Below are positions 17,864-26,663 of a stretch of DNA of 64,000 nucleotides, one piece after another. The notes under the pieces are model-generated. The model was given only the letters and a program-made list of their open reading frames with translations, ran no database searches and was not told the origin of the DNA. This stretch comes from Lachnospiraceae bacterium (GTDB lineage: Bacteria > Bacillota > Clostridia > Lachnospirales > Lachnospiraceae). A program made the position numbers and the translations under genes. How positions within the stretch are numbered: position 1 is the first letter of the stretch; every line of letters begins with the position of its first letter. The DNA is taken from positions 1 to 64,000 of the forward strand of contig SVEZ01000010.1 in assembly GCA_015057115.1 (NCBI GenBank), given 5' to 3'.

Positions 17864-19162
17864 TTATTTTACAATCTTACGAGCTTCCATATAGAATCTC
17901 TTCTCCTGAGCTTCACCCATAGAGAAAGTCTTACGTGGCAATACACCATCGATAATAACTCCTCTGAAAAGATCTGCCTTTGCCGGATCCGGTAAATAGA
18001 ATCCCATATTGCCATCCTGTTCAGACAGCTGTGCAAGAGAATCAAGTCCATGGATATAGTCAATCTTAATGTTCTTTCTGGTGCTCAAGTAGTCATCTAA
18101 GAAATTCTGCAAGGTTGCAACTTCCATAGCCCACTTGGAGTTCATAACGGTGAATGCACCCTTCTTATTTCCTGCAGTCCACTTAAATACCTGTCCTCCG
18201 GCAACTTCTCCTTCTTCTACGCTTCCGCCGTTCTTTCCGAAGAAATCCTTTGCAGCAGCGATTACATCGCTTGGATCTGCGCCGAACAATACACGGTAGA
18301 TTGCTTCAATCTCTAAGCTCTCATCATGAATATTTACCACCTCAGCAAGTACAAAACGTGCCGGATGTGTTTTCTTCTCTTCCTCAGATAATCCTTCTTT
18401 AATACGCTCCCAGTTAGCCTTTGCGGTAGCCATAGAATGGTTGCCGTCACCGGTTGCATAATGAACGATTGGATAATCCTTGTCCAGATTATATTTCTTG
18501 TTGAAGGTTTCTCTATCTGCTAATTTATCTAATGCAGCCTGGATTTTGTCGGTTACTTCTCCTTCCGGAATAAACCATCCGGTTAAGTGACCACCTTTCT
18601 GCATTAATTCTACATCATAAACCTTCTTGAAATCATTTCTCTTCTCATAAATCGGTTCGATAACTGTTCTATCCGGATCGTCAATAAGAAGCATGATATG
18701 AGGCAATTCCATAGATGCATTCTTACGAACCGCAAGTCTCGGTGGAATTCTCTCCTCTACAGTCTTCTCTGTCGGACGGATTAAGGAAGTTGATCCCAAA
18801 TGATAATCATACTCCTCAAGGTCAAAAGCCATCATGAGACCTTTTCTTCCGCAAACACGACCGGTTTCACGATCTAAGAGGATCATACCGCTTGGTAACT
18901 CCTCTAAAATGCCTTCCTTCTCATAACGAATCATTTCGGCATTGATTTTCTCGGTTCTTTCTGCAACATCGTCACCCTCTAAGTAAATCTCCGGCAAGGT
19001 GATACGCACGGTTGATGGTGCATCCCCAACAAATTCATTTACTTCTTTCCAGTATTCCGGTTCGGATGTATACTGGTCACAGGCAACAACTGCCCATTTT
19101 GCCATGTCAACGCCTTCTTTTGGAAGCATCATTTTACATGGTTTTGTACTTCTTACTGCCAT
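17864..19162 (-). CDS. DUF1015 family protein
   Basis: 432 residues, the usual family length. Conserved family stretches are HYATGDGNHSMATAKANWE and IDYIHG near the C-terminus. The function of DUF1015 is not established. The gene often lies beside serA and serC in clostridia, as here, which suggests a role tied to phosphoserine or serine metabolism. ATG follows AGGAGG, and the serA stop is 9 bp upstream, so the two are co-transcribed. Confidence 0.9.
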   Translation of the reverse strand: MAVRSTKPCKMMLPKEGVDMAKWAVVACDQYTSEPEYWKEVNEFVGDAPSTVRITLPEIYLEGDDVAERTEKINAEMIRYEKEGILEELPSGMILLDRETGRVCGRKGLMMAFDLEEYDYHLGSTSLIRPTEKTVEERIPPRLAVRKNASMELPHIMLLIDDPDRTVIEPIYEKRNDFKKVYDVELMQKGGHLTGWFIPEGEVTDKIQAALDKLADRETFNKKYNLDKDYPIVHYATGDGNHSMATAKANWERIKEGLSEEEKKTHPARFVLAEVVNIHDESLEIEAIYRVLFGADPSDVIAAAKDFFGKNGGSVEEGEVAGGQVFKWTAGNKKGAFTVMNSKWAMEVATLQNFLDDYLSTRKNIKIDYIHGLDSLAQLSEQDGNMGFYLPDPAKADLFRGVIIDGVLPRKTFSMGEAQEKRFYMEARKIVK

Positions 19163-19171
19163 AGGTTCCTC

Positions 19172-20095
19172 CTAGCCTTCAAAGGTAGATTTGATAACGT
19201 CAATTAACTCTAAGCCGATTCTTGCCTGGCACTCTTTAGTACCTGCACCGATATGCGGTGTACAGGAAACTGCCGGATGTCCTGCAAGCTCCCAGTTAGG
19301 ATCTTTTTCACTTAACCATACGTCAAGACCTGCTGCCTTAACTTTTCCGCTGTTAAGTCCGTCAAGTAATGCTTTCTCGTCGATGTTTGCACCACGGGAT
19401 ACGTTGATGATAACAACACCGTCTTTCATCTTCTTAAGGCCTTCAGCGTCTACGATTGGCTTCTCTCCGGATGGAGCACACATGGTAATGATGTCTGCCT
19501 GTGCAAATGCTTCATCCTGAGAAACGAATTTCATTCCGATTTCGCCTTCTAAGTTCTTCATCTTATCAGCGAATGGATCGTAAGCAATGATGTTCATTCC
19601 AAGAGCAACACCTTTTCTACCAACCTGCTGTCCGATTCTTCCGAATCCGAATACTGCCATGGTCTTTCCTGCAAGCTCAAATCCCTTGGAGTAAGCTTTC
19701 TTCTCCCATTTGCCTTCTCTCATTGTATGACCTGCAATAGAGATGTTACGTGCGCAAGAGAACAGATGAGCAAAAGCGAGTTCGGAAACTGCATTTGCGG
19801 AAGACTGTGGTGTGTTGCGAACAGTAATTCCTGCTTCTTCAGCATATTTCACTGCGATGTTATCAACACCAACACCTGCTCGAACGATGAGTTTTAACTT
19901 GCTTCCCTTAGCTGCATCGATCTGTGGCTCTTTAATCTTGGTTGCGGAACGGATGATTACTGCATCAAAATCGCGTAATGCTGTTCCCAACTCATCCGGC
20001 TCGTAGAATTTCTCTACGATTTCATATCCGTCATTTCTTAATTTCTCGATAGCTCCTGCATCCATTCCATCAGTAACTAAAATACGTGCGATCAT
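19172..20095 (-). CDS. serA: D-3-phosphoglycerate dehydrogenase-like 2-hydroxyacid dehydrogenase (short form)
   Basis: 307 residues. The NAD-binding site GFGRIGQQVG, catalytic Arg in NVSRGANID, and the His in TPHIGAGTKE are present. It oxidises 3-phosphoglycerate to 3-phosphohydroxypyruvate, the first step of serine synthesis. Its position after serC supports this over other hydroxyacid dehydrogenases. It ends without the C-terminal ACT domain of long SerA forms, so serine feedback through ACT is not expected. ATG follows GGGAGG. Confidence 0.93.
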   Translation of the reverse strand: MIARILVTDGMDAGAIEKLRNDGYEIVEKFYEPDELGTALRDFDAVIIRSATKIKEPQIDAAKGSKLKLIVRAGVGVDNIAVKYAEEAGITVRNTPQSSANAVSELAFAHLFSCARNISIAGHTMREGKWEKKAYSKGFELAGKTMAVFGFGRIGQQVGRKGVALGMNIIAYDPFADKMKNLEGEIGMKFVSQDEAFAQADIITMCAPSGEKPIVDAEGLKKMKDGVVIINVSRGANIDEKALLDGLNSGKVKAAGLDVWLSEKDPNWELAGHPAVSCTPHIGAGTKECQARIGLELIDVIKSTFEG

Positions 20096-20126
20096 TTTCT
20101 TTTCCTCCCAAAATAAATTTCTTATC

Positions 20127-20166
20127 GAAAAAAACGACCGCCCGCCGGGGAATCCCCCCCGGCGAG
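20127..20166 (-). terminator. GC-rich terminator-like hairpin between serC and serA
   Basis: CGCCGGGG/CCCCGGCG stem, followed on the minus strand by GGTCG and seven T. serA starts about 32 bp later, so it could partly terminate or set the serC:serA ratio. Confidence 0.7.
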
Positions 20167-20188
20167 CTAAGTCAAAATTATTATCTTC

Positions 20189-21283
20189 TTATGCGTTCTT
20201 TGCTTCGTAATCCTTTAAGAAGTTAACGAGTGCTTCTACGCCTTCCTTCGGCATTGCATTGTAGATAGATGCACGAAGTCCACCAACACTCTTGTGTCCC
20301 TTTAAGTTGTTGAAGCCAGCTTCTGTAGAAGCCTTAACTACATCAGCGTCCTTGTCAGCATCGCCTGTTACGAATGGTACGTTCATTAAAGAACGATCCT
20401 CTTTGCGAACAGAACCTTTGAACAACTTGGAAGAATCAAGGAAGTCATAAAGAACTTTTGCCTTGTCCTGATTCATCTTCTCAATTGCTTCAAGTCCGCC
20501 TAAGTTTAATAAGTATTTGAATACCTTACCGCAGCAGTAAATTGCCCAGCAGTTTGGTGTGTTGTATAAAGAATCTGCATCTGCATGAGTCTTGTAGCTC
20601 ATGTAGATTGGAGTCTTCGGATCAAGTTCTGCAGTATCGCGAATTAAATCTTCACGAACAATAACAACTGCCATACCTGCAGGTCCTACATTCTTCTGAA
20701 CACCTGCCCAGATTAATCCGTAATCTTCTACGTTACATGGACGGCTTAAGAACATGGAGGACTGGTCAGATACCAATACCTTGCCCTTGGTGTTCGGTAA
20801 TTTATTAAAGGTTGTACCATTGATTGTCTCATTCTCACAGATATATACATAATCTGCATTGTCCGGAATATCAAGGTCGGAGCAATCCGGAATGTAAGAG
20901 AAGTTCTCATCCTTAGAAGATGCAACGATCTTAACCTCTCCGTATTTCTTTGCTTCTGCAATAGCCTTCTTAGACCAGGATCCGGTCTCAACGTAACAAG
21001 CTACTCCATTCTTCATTAAGTTCATTGGAACCATTGCGAACTGTAAGGTTCCACCACCCTGAACAAACAGTACCTTATAGTTGTCCGGAATTCCCATCAA
21101 CTTTCTTAAATCAGCTTCAGCCTCATCGCGAATCTGCTGGAAAACCTTAGATCTGTGGGACATCTCCATAACGGACATTCCACTTCCGCGGTAGTTTAAT
21201 ACTTCCTCTTTGATTTCTTCCAATACCGGTTCTGGCATCATAGCCGGACCTGCGGAAAAGTTAAAGGTACGATCGTACTTCAT
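20189..21283 (-). CDS. serC: Phosphoserine aminotransferase
   Basis: 364 residues, family length. It has the N-terminal FNFSAGPAMMPEPV and the PLP lysine in GVQKNVGPAG. It converts 3-phosphohydroxypyruvate and glutamate to phosphoserine, and may also serve pyridoxal phosphate synthesis. AAAGGAG precedes the ATG. It heads the serC-serA-DUF1015 unit. Confidence 0.97.
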   Translation of the reverse strand: MKYDRTFNFSAGPAMMPEPVLEEIKEEVLNYRGSGMSVMEMSHRSKVFQQIRDEAEADLRKLMGIPDNYKVLFVQGGGTLQFAMVPMNLMKNGVACYVETGSWSKKAIAEAKKYGEVKIVASSKDENFSYIPDCSDLDIPDNADYVYICENETINGTTFNKLPNTKGKVLVSDQSSMFLSRPCNVEDYGLIWAGVQKNVGPAGMAVVIVREDLIRDTAELDPKTPIYMSYKTHADADSLYNTPNCWAIYCCGKVFKYLLNLGGLEAIEKMNQDKAKVLYDFLDSSKLFKGSVRKEDRSLMNVPFVTGDADKDADVVKASTEAGFNNLKGHKSVGGLRASIYNAMPKEGVEALVNFLKDYEAKNA

Positions 21284-21387
21284 AATGTGTAAACTCCTTT
21301 CACTACATTTAAATAATAAGAAGATCCCTTTGTGTATTTCTTCTTAGTTTGTGTCTATTCTTTGTATTGGCACTAGCCACAATAGTA

Positions 21388-21416
21388 ATTATAAATAGAA
21401 CTGACATAAAAAACAA
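21388..21416 (-). promoter_or_regulatory. Promoter of serC (TTGTTT-17-TATAAT)
   Basis: Minus strand TTGTTT (21411-21416), 17-base spacer, TATAAT (21388-21393). The -35 lies in the T tract of the upstream terminator. The leader is about 100 bases. Confidence 0.6.
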
Positions 21417-21473
21417 CCCCATTTTTCAAGACTTTGCATAAGATTTCTTAGATTTTCTTAAAGGGGTTGTTTA
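21407..21473 (-). terminator. Terminator of the CDF transporter gene
   Basis: Stem AAACAACCCC/GGGGTTGTTT with a long AT-rich loop, followed on the minus strand by further T. The loop of about 45 bases is unusually long. Confidence 0.6.
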
Positions 21474-21490
21474 ATATTTTAAAAAATTGT

Positions 21491-22609
21491 TTATTCCTCG
21501 GCAAAATCCGTATCCATAGCCATCTGAACAGTGTAATCCGGATACATTTCCTGCACACCCTCTTCCAGTTTTCGGAAAATCTCCTCCCGATTCTTCGCAT
21601 CAAGGCTCATAACCAGATCAAACCGCAGTACTTTTTTCTTCTCATTCACATAAAAGGCATGCATCTGTAAAACACTTTTCTCCCGGCGCACATATTCACT
21701 GACCTTCTCCCGCATGGAATTGGCCAGCGGATTCTTGGTATTAATGGTATATACACCTATGGCGGTCAATAAAATGTTCTGTTCCCGCAAAATCTTTATT
21801 GTGATGTTCCTTAATAATTCATCCAAATCATCCAGCGGCAGGGTATCCAATACCTCAATATGTAAGGAACCGTGAAACGTATCAGGTCCGTAATTATGAA
21901 GCACCAAATCATACACGCCCCGTACTTCTTCAAACTGCAGAACCGATGCTTTTAACTTCTTGGCCAGTTCCGCATCTGCCCGCTCTCCCAAAATTGTGGA
22001 GATGGCATCCCTTATCATATCAAATCCCGCTTTTACAATGACCAGCGAAATAAAAGCACCAAGATATGCTTCCACGGAAATATGAAACAGTATATAAATT
22101 CCAGCAGCCACCAATGTGGTTACGGATATTACCGCATCATGGGTAGCATCTTCTCCGGAGTTTACTAAGGAGTCAGATTTTAACGCCTCGCCTCTTTTCT
22201 TGGTAAAAAGTCCTAACACCACTTTTACCACTACGGCCGCTGCCACAATAATCAAAGCCACCGCAGAATAATCCGGTGTCTCCGGATGAAGAATTTTCTT
22301 CACGGATTCCACCAAAGATGTAATTCCTGCATAAAGTACGATTACAGAAATAACCAAAGCACTTAAATACTCAATTCTCCCATAGCCAAAGGGATGTTTC
22401 TTATCCGCATCCCGTCCAGCCAGTTTCGTTCCTATTATGGTAATCAGGGATGATGCCGCATCTGACAGGTTATTGAGTGCATCCATAACGATGGCAATGG
22501 AATGAGCACTTAACCCGATAACCGCCTTAAAAGCAGCCAATAAAATATTGGCAATAATTCCAATGATACTGACTTTAATAATTTCCTGCTCCCGCTTCTT
22601 GGTTTCCAT
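21491..22609 (-). CDS. Cation diffusion facilitator family transporter
   Basis: 372 residues. Six membrane spans occupy residues about 15-205, with the CDF metal-site motifs VMDALNNLSDAAS in span 2 and NSGEDATHDAVIS in span 5. A cytoplasmic ferredoxin-like C-terminal domain follows, longer than usual. CDF proteins export Zn, Mn, Fe or Co in exchange for protons; the metal cannot be read from the sequence. AAGGAGG precedes the ATG. A palindrome at 22626-22643 just upstream could be a metal-regulator operator. Confidence 0.93.
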   Translation of the reverse strand: METKKREQEIIKVSIIGIIANILLAAFKAVIGLSAHSIAIVMDALNNLSDAASSLITIIGTKLAGRDADKKHPFGYGRIEYLSALVISVIVLYAGITSLVESVKKILHPETPDYSAVALIIVAAAVVVKVVLGLFTKKRGEALKSDSLVNSGEDATHDAVISVTTLVAAGIYILFHISVEAYLGAFISLVIVKAGFDMIRDAISTILGERADAELAKKLKASVLQFEEVRGVYDLVLHNYGPDTFHGSLHIEVLDTLPLDDLDELLRNITIKILREQNILLTAIGVYTINTKNPLANSMREKVSEYVRREKSVLQMHAFYVNEKKKVLRFDLVMSLDAKNREEIFRKLEEGVQEMYPDYTVQMAMDTDFAEE

Positions 22610-22625
22610 AGGCTTCCTCCTTGGT

Positions 22626-22643
22626 ATATAGTATTCTCTATAT
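22626..22643. promoter_or_regulatory. Palindrome upstream of the CDF gene
   Basis: ATATAG-TATTCT-CTATAT, a 6-bp inverted repeat 16 bp before the CDF start codon, overlapping the likely -10 or transcription start. A metal-responsive repressor site is possible but not proven. Confidence 0.3.
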
Positions 22644-23241
22644 TATTAAAGTTCCTGCAAGTTCCACCTCGAGATAGATATTCCTTTTAAAGTGGAAAAA
22701 AACGTCCCCTACTAGCTTTATGATAGCACAAACAGACCAAAAATCATAGTGACGATTCCTTCCTCATTCTCATTTAAATTCTGAATTCATCCATAGAAGA
22801 TTATGGACCAGAGCAGGTTTCCCTACATAGATTTTGTTATTCTATAGTTTTACTAACGCCAGCAACCGAATCGGCGACACCGCTGTCTAAACTGTGTCCT
22901 ACGCCGATTTTCTTTTGCAGCTTCGGCGAAAAGTGTGTCCTACACTCATGCCGCGGCGAGAATTTCTTTCATGCTCGTCGATATTTGTGTCAATTCTGTT
23001 TCACCTGGCGAGTGTTCATGGATAGCGTCGGCGGTTTTCTTTTTTTCATCACATTTCGCGCCGTTTTCTCGAAAAAAATCGCCGTAAGGGCTATTCTTTT
23101 CACACGTTCCACCGACTCGCCTTAGGTATCGTTCTGGATTTCCCAGCTAAATCGCCACCAGAGACGCTCTTTTCATACTTTCCGCCGACCTACCTTGGTA
23201 GTCCCCCTCCATCATATACCTCAGATCCATGCTACCATTCT
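22644..23241. repeat. Gene-free region with imperfect tandem repeats
   Basis: No intact gene is visible in about 600 bp. Two related units of about 53 bp start with AAATCGCC at 23076 and 23149 (73-bp pitch) and share TCTTTTCA-N-AC-N-TTCC-N-CCGAC; a weaker third copy lies near 23038-23062. Further left, GTGTCCTAC occurs twice (near 22895 and 22937), and TCGGCG/CGCCGA alternate at about 22871, 22902 and 22923, giving competing hairpins. Short minus-strand frames resemble one another but are broken by stops. It may be a decayed gene, a dispersed repeat, or a structured RNA. Confidence 0.55.
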
Positions 23242-24738
23242 CTACATGGCATTACTGCTATTGCCCTCATCATCAGAAGATTCCTTTGACGAATCGTGGT
23301 CCGTTTTCTCCGGTTGCGTTCCTTTTCCGTCACCGTCTGGCTTCTCCGGCGGCGTTCCTTTTCCGTCACCGTCTGGCTTCTCCGGTGGCGTTTTCTTGTC
23401 ATCGCCGGATGGCTTCTCCGGTGGTGTTTTCTTGTCATCACCGGATGGCTTGCCGTCGCCATTGGCAGATGCATTTTTCTTTTTTTCCACTGCCTTTCCT
23501 GTAGTTTCGGTTCCGGTCTTATAGGCTTTGCCGTTAACATAAAGAGTATGACCATTTAAGTCAATGGCATCCGCATTGCAGGTCAGGGATGTAATATAGG
23601 AATCCCCGGTCAGTTTCCAGGTCGCACCGTCTTTTAACTCCACGTATACACTACCACCCTCTTTTTCACTGTTAATGGCACCGGTATAGCTGCTTCCTTC
23701 CCCCAGGTACATATTTAATGAAGAAAGGTCATCTACCAGAATGTCTCCGGACAAGGACTGGTTCTTTGCATTTAAGGTTACCTGACCGCCATTTGATCCT
23801 TCCGTTCCCCAGCCTGCTGCCGCTGCCCGAAGAAGTTTTCCCTCACCATTATTGGTAATGGCAACATTTTCCAGATTGATAACAGCTGAAGTATTGTTTA
23901 CAAAAAATACATCTCCGTTTTCGTTTGTCAGGGAACCGTCCTTCATGGTAAAAGAGGCTTCCCCTTCATCCGCATCCCCGGACATAGACTGGTAAATCAT
24001 TACCGCTTTATAGTTGTTTGCTTTGTCGCTGTTATGTTCTGTATTGTTTGCTGTCAGACTCACATTATTTAAGGTTACGGAATTCTTTCCTTCCACAATC
24101 ACACCTTCGGATTTGGTAGATGTTAACGTAGCGTCGGAAACGGTAATATTTGCCGTAGAATATATGGCAGGGGAGCCCTCACCGTCTGTGGTATAGGTTC
24201 CTTCTGAAACAGTAACGGTTCCGCCGCCCCGGTCAGAACGGATTGCCGCAGAAGAATTTCCTGTAGTATGAATGGTCAGGTTCTTTGCATTCATAGTTCC
24301 TCCACCGGTGGTCATAAGTCCGCCGGAACAATTTCCGGTAGTTTCAATGGTAGAATCTTCCACATTGACAGTGGTTCCTTCCCCATAGGAAAAAATACCA
24401 TTAGCATGTTTTCCATTGGTGGCAAGGGTAATGTCTGATAAACTCAAGGTTGCCTTATTGGTAGCAAAAATGGCAGAATTTTCACCATAAAAATCCGCCT
24501 CGTCTCCTTCGCTGTCTCCACTTTTTTTCACATTCACGTTTGAGTAGGATACCAGCTCCCCGTCTGCTTCAATAACATGTTCCCCATCCTTGGTATTTTC
24601 CATGGTCTCGGTAATTTCTCCGGCTTCTTCCGTCACCTTGACATCGCCGGAAGCCGAAGTACTTGTATTATTGTTGCAGGCAACTAAAGCCAATGCCAAT
24701 ACTATGCTTAATGATAATGTATAATACTTTTTCTTCAT
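23242..24738 (-). CDS. Surface lipoprotein with right-handed beta-helix-like repeats
   Basis: About 498 residues from MKKKYYTL. It has a lipobox (LALVAC), then many short Ser/Thr/Asn-rich strands with the pattern ITLATNGKHANGIFSYGEG and TTGNSSAAIRSDRGGGTV, typical of pectate-lyase-like beta helices in adhesin-like proteins. A low-complexity tail of four 12-residue repeats (GDDKKTPPEKPS) ends in SSDDEGNSSNAM. It is predicted to sit on the cell surface by its lipid. The start is set by AGGAGG at 24747-24752. That site can be occluded by pairing with an upstream complementary stretch. Confidence 0.85.
   Translation of the reverse strand: MKKKYYTLSLSIVLALALVACNNNTSTSASGDVKVTEEAGEITETMENTKDGEHVIEADGELVSYSNVNVKKSGDSEGDEADFYGENSAIFATNKATLSLSDITLATNGKHANGIFSYGEGTTVNVEDSTIETTGNCSGGLMTTGGGTMNAKNLTIHTTGNSSAAIRSDRGGGTVTVSEGTYTTDGEGSPAIYSTANITVSDATLTSTKSEGVIVEGKNSVTLNNVSLTANNTEHNSDKANNYKAVMIYQSMSGDADEGEASFTMKDGSLTNENGDVFFVNNTSAVINLENVAITNNGEGKLLRAAAAGWGTEGSNGGQVTLNAKNQSLSGDILVDDLSSLNMYLGEGSSYTGAINSEKEGGSVYVELKDGATWKLTGDSYITSLTCNADAIDLNGHTLYVNGKAYKTGTETTGKAVEKKKNASANGDGKPSGDDKKTPPEKPSGDDKKTPPEKPDGDGKGTPPEKPDGDGKGTQPEKTDHDSSKESSDDEGNSSNAM
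23318..23461 (-). repeat. Four 36-bp tandem repeats inside the lipoprotein gene
   Basis: Units at 23318, 23354, 23390 and 23426 encode Gly-Asp-rich/Pro-Glu-Lys-Pro segments. Two pairs are nearly identical, indicating recent expansion and likely length variation between strains. Confidence 0.85.
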
Positions 24739-24744
24739 AAAAAT

Positions 24745-24824
24745 CAACCTCCTTTTCTCAACTGATTGACTATCATAGTGTAACGGGGCTGTCTGATAAT
24801 CAGGTGATGAGAAAAAGGAGGTTG
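24745..24824 (-). promoter_or_regulatory. Long stem that can sequester the lipoprotein ribosome-binding site
   Basis: TGAGAAAAGGAGGTTG, holding the Shine-Dalgarno of the lipoprotein gene, is complementary to CAACCTCCTTTTTCTCA about 48 bases upstream in the same transcript (one bulged base). The stem is followed by ATTTTT, so it could also terminate pepF transcription. A possible -10 (TATGAT) in the loop would give a transcript lacking the pairing arm. Confidence 0.6.
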
Positions 24825-24837
24825 CCTGATGGTGGTC

Positions 24838-26643
24838 TTAATCTTTTGTTAACTCTTCCATTTCATCAATCAGTTCTCCGAACAACGCAAGTGCCTGATT
24901 AATAGGCTCCGCAGTGGTCATGTCCACGCCTGCATCCTTCAATATACTGATAGGATCCTTACTGCATCCGGCACTTAAAAATTGCAGATATTTCTCAACT
25001 GCCGGCTGTCCTTCTTTTAAAATCTTCTGAGAAAGGGCAATAGCCGCTGAAAATCCCGTTGCATACTGGAACACGTAGTAATTGTAGTAAAAATGCGGAA
25101 TTCTGCACCACTCATAGCGAATTTCATCATCTACCACAATACCGTCTCCAAAATACAAACGATTCAGGTCTTCATATTCCTTATTCAACACTTCTGCAGT
25201 CAAGGTCACTCCCTGCTCTGCCAGCTGATTCATCTTTAATTCAAATTCAGCAAACATGGTCTGACGATATACCGTTCCCTTAAACTGCTCCAGGAAATGA
25301 TTAATTAAAATTGCCCGCTCCTTCTTGTCTGTGGTCTGTTTTAACAGATATTGCATTAAAAGAGCTTCATTACAGGTGGATGCAATCTCTGCCACAAAAA
25401 TCTTGTAATGTGCATAGGTTCTTCTCTGAGTCTTGTTGGAAAGATAGGAGTGCATGGCATGTCCCATCTCGTGAGCCAAGGTAAACTCGGAGTCCAGGTC
25501 ATCCGCATAATTCATTAATACAAAAGGATGTACAATGGCTCCGGAAGAATATGCTCCGCTTCTCTTACCCTTGTTTTCATATTTATCAACCCAACGATTT
25601 TCAAAACCGCCCTTTAATACCTTGCCGTACTCTTCACCCAAAGGCTTTACTGCTTCCAAAACATTTTTTACTGCTTCCTCGTAAGGAATTTCCTTGGAAG
25701 AAGCTTCTGTAATCGGCGCATATACATCGTAAAAATGCAATTCATCCAGCTTCATCAACTTCTTACGAAGTGCCACGTACTTGTACATCTTATCCATATT
25801 GGCATGTACCGCATCAATCAGATTGTGATAAACACTTACCGGCACATTGGTCTCATCCAGAGCTGCTGCCAAGGTGTTCTCATATTTTCTGGCTTTTGCA
25901 AAAAACTGCAAACTCTTTACCTGCGCAGATAAAATCGCCGCATGGGTATTGGCATACTGCTTATAGGTGTGATATACCTGTTCAAAAGCAGATTTCCGCA
26001 ACACTCGATCCTTCTTCGTCAAGGCTGGGATAAAACTTCCGTGAGTTACCGGATAGGCTTTTCCCTCTCCATCAGTGGCATCCGGGAATTTCATATCCGC
26101 ATAGTCCATCATTCCAAAGATATGATCCGGCTGATTCGCCATATCCTGAGCATCGGCCAAAAGAGCCTCCATCTCAGCAGATAAAATATGTTCCTTCTTC
26201 CTTCGAATGTCTTCAATTGCCGTCTTAAACTCTAACAGCTCCGGCGTTTCCTTGTAAAAGCGCTCCATGTCCTCTTCGGAGATAGAAAGTATCTCCGGTG
26301 TTACATAGGCTGTTGCCGCATCATATTTCACATAAGCATTGGATACCTTTGCAGCATAATCCTGATAAAAGCTGTTTGCTGTATCTTCGTCGGCTTTCCG
26401 ATGTGCATAACCGGATAAACGGTCATAAAACACATCCACATCCTCATCCATCAGATAGTAAGCAAGCAGGTCCTTGCCGCTTTTACTGATTTTTCCTTTA
26501 AAGGATGCCGCCCTTTTCAGATATTCCTCCAGTTTGGCATAATCCTCTTCCCAGGCTTTATCACTTTCATACAAGTCCTCGGTAGCCCAGGTATCCTCTT
26601 TTTTCACATCTTCTCTTTTTGTTAAACCTCTTACTTCGCTCAT
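24838..26643 (-). CDS. pepF: Oligoendopeptidase F
   Basis: About 601 residues, M3 family. The zinc site LAHEMGHAMHS and downstream Glu (FVAEIASTCNEALL) are present. It hydrolyses peptides of roughly 7-17 residues in the cytoplasm. The ATG at 26643 is chosen because the track start is a TTG lying within the ribosome-binding site (TTGGAGGAG). It follows the ABC exporter pair by about 20 bp, so the three genes may form a unit for peptide export and turnover. Confidence 0.96.
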   Translation of the reverse strand: MSEVRGLTKREDVKKEDTWATEDLYESDKAWEEDYAKLEEYLKRAASFKGKISKSGKDLLAYYLMDEDVDVFYDRLSGYAHRKADEDTANSFYQDYAAKVSNAYVKYDAATAYVTPEILSISEEDMERFYKETPELLEFKTAIEDIRRKKEHILSAEMEALLADAQDMANQPDHIFGMMDYADMKFPDATDGEGKAYPVTHGSFIPALTKKDRVLRKSAFEQVYHTYKQYANTHAAILSAQVKSLQFFAKARKYENTLAAALDETNVPVSVYHNLIDAVHANMDKMYKYVALRKKLMKLDELHFYDVYAPITEASSKEIPYEEAVKNVLEAVKPLGEEYGKVLKGGFENRWVDKYENKGKRSGAYSSGAIVHPFVLMNYADDLDSEFTLAHEMGHAMHSYLSNKTQRRTYAHYKIFVAEIASTCNEALLMQYLLKQTTDKKERAILINHFLEQFKGTVYRQTMFAEFELKMNQLAEQGVTLTAEVLNKEYEDLNRLYFGDGIVVDDEIRYEWCRIPHFYYNYYVFQYATGFSAAIALSQKILKEGQPAVEKYLQFLSAGCSKDPISILKDAGVDMTTAEPINQALALFGELIDEMEELTKD

Positions 26644-26663
26644 ACGCTCCTCCAATTACATTT

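Noticed and set aside
20096-21490. T-box or serine riboswitch in the serC/serA leaders
   Set aside because: No T-box sequence (GGTGGNACCGCG) on either strand; only terminator-like hairpins are present.
23318-23461. Regular 36-bp repeats that could suggest CRISPR
   Set aside because: There are no unique spacers; the units are contiguous and code for Pro/Glu/Lys/Asp repeats in frame within a lipoprotein.
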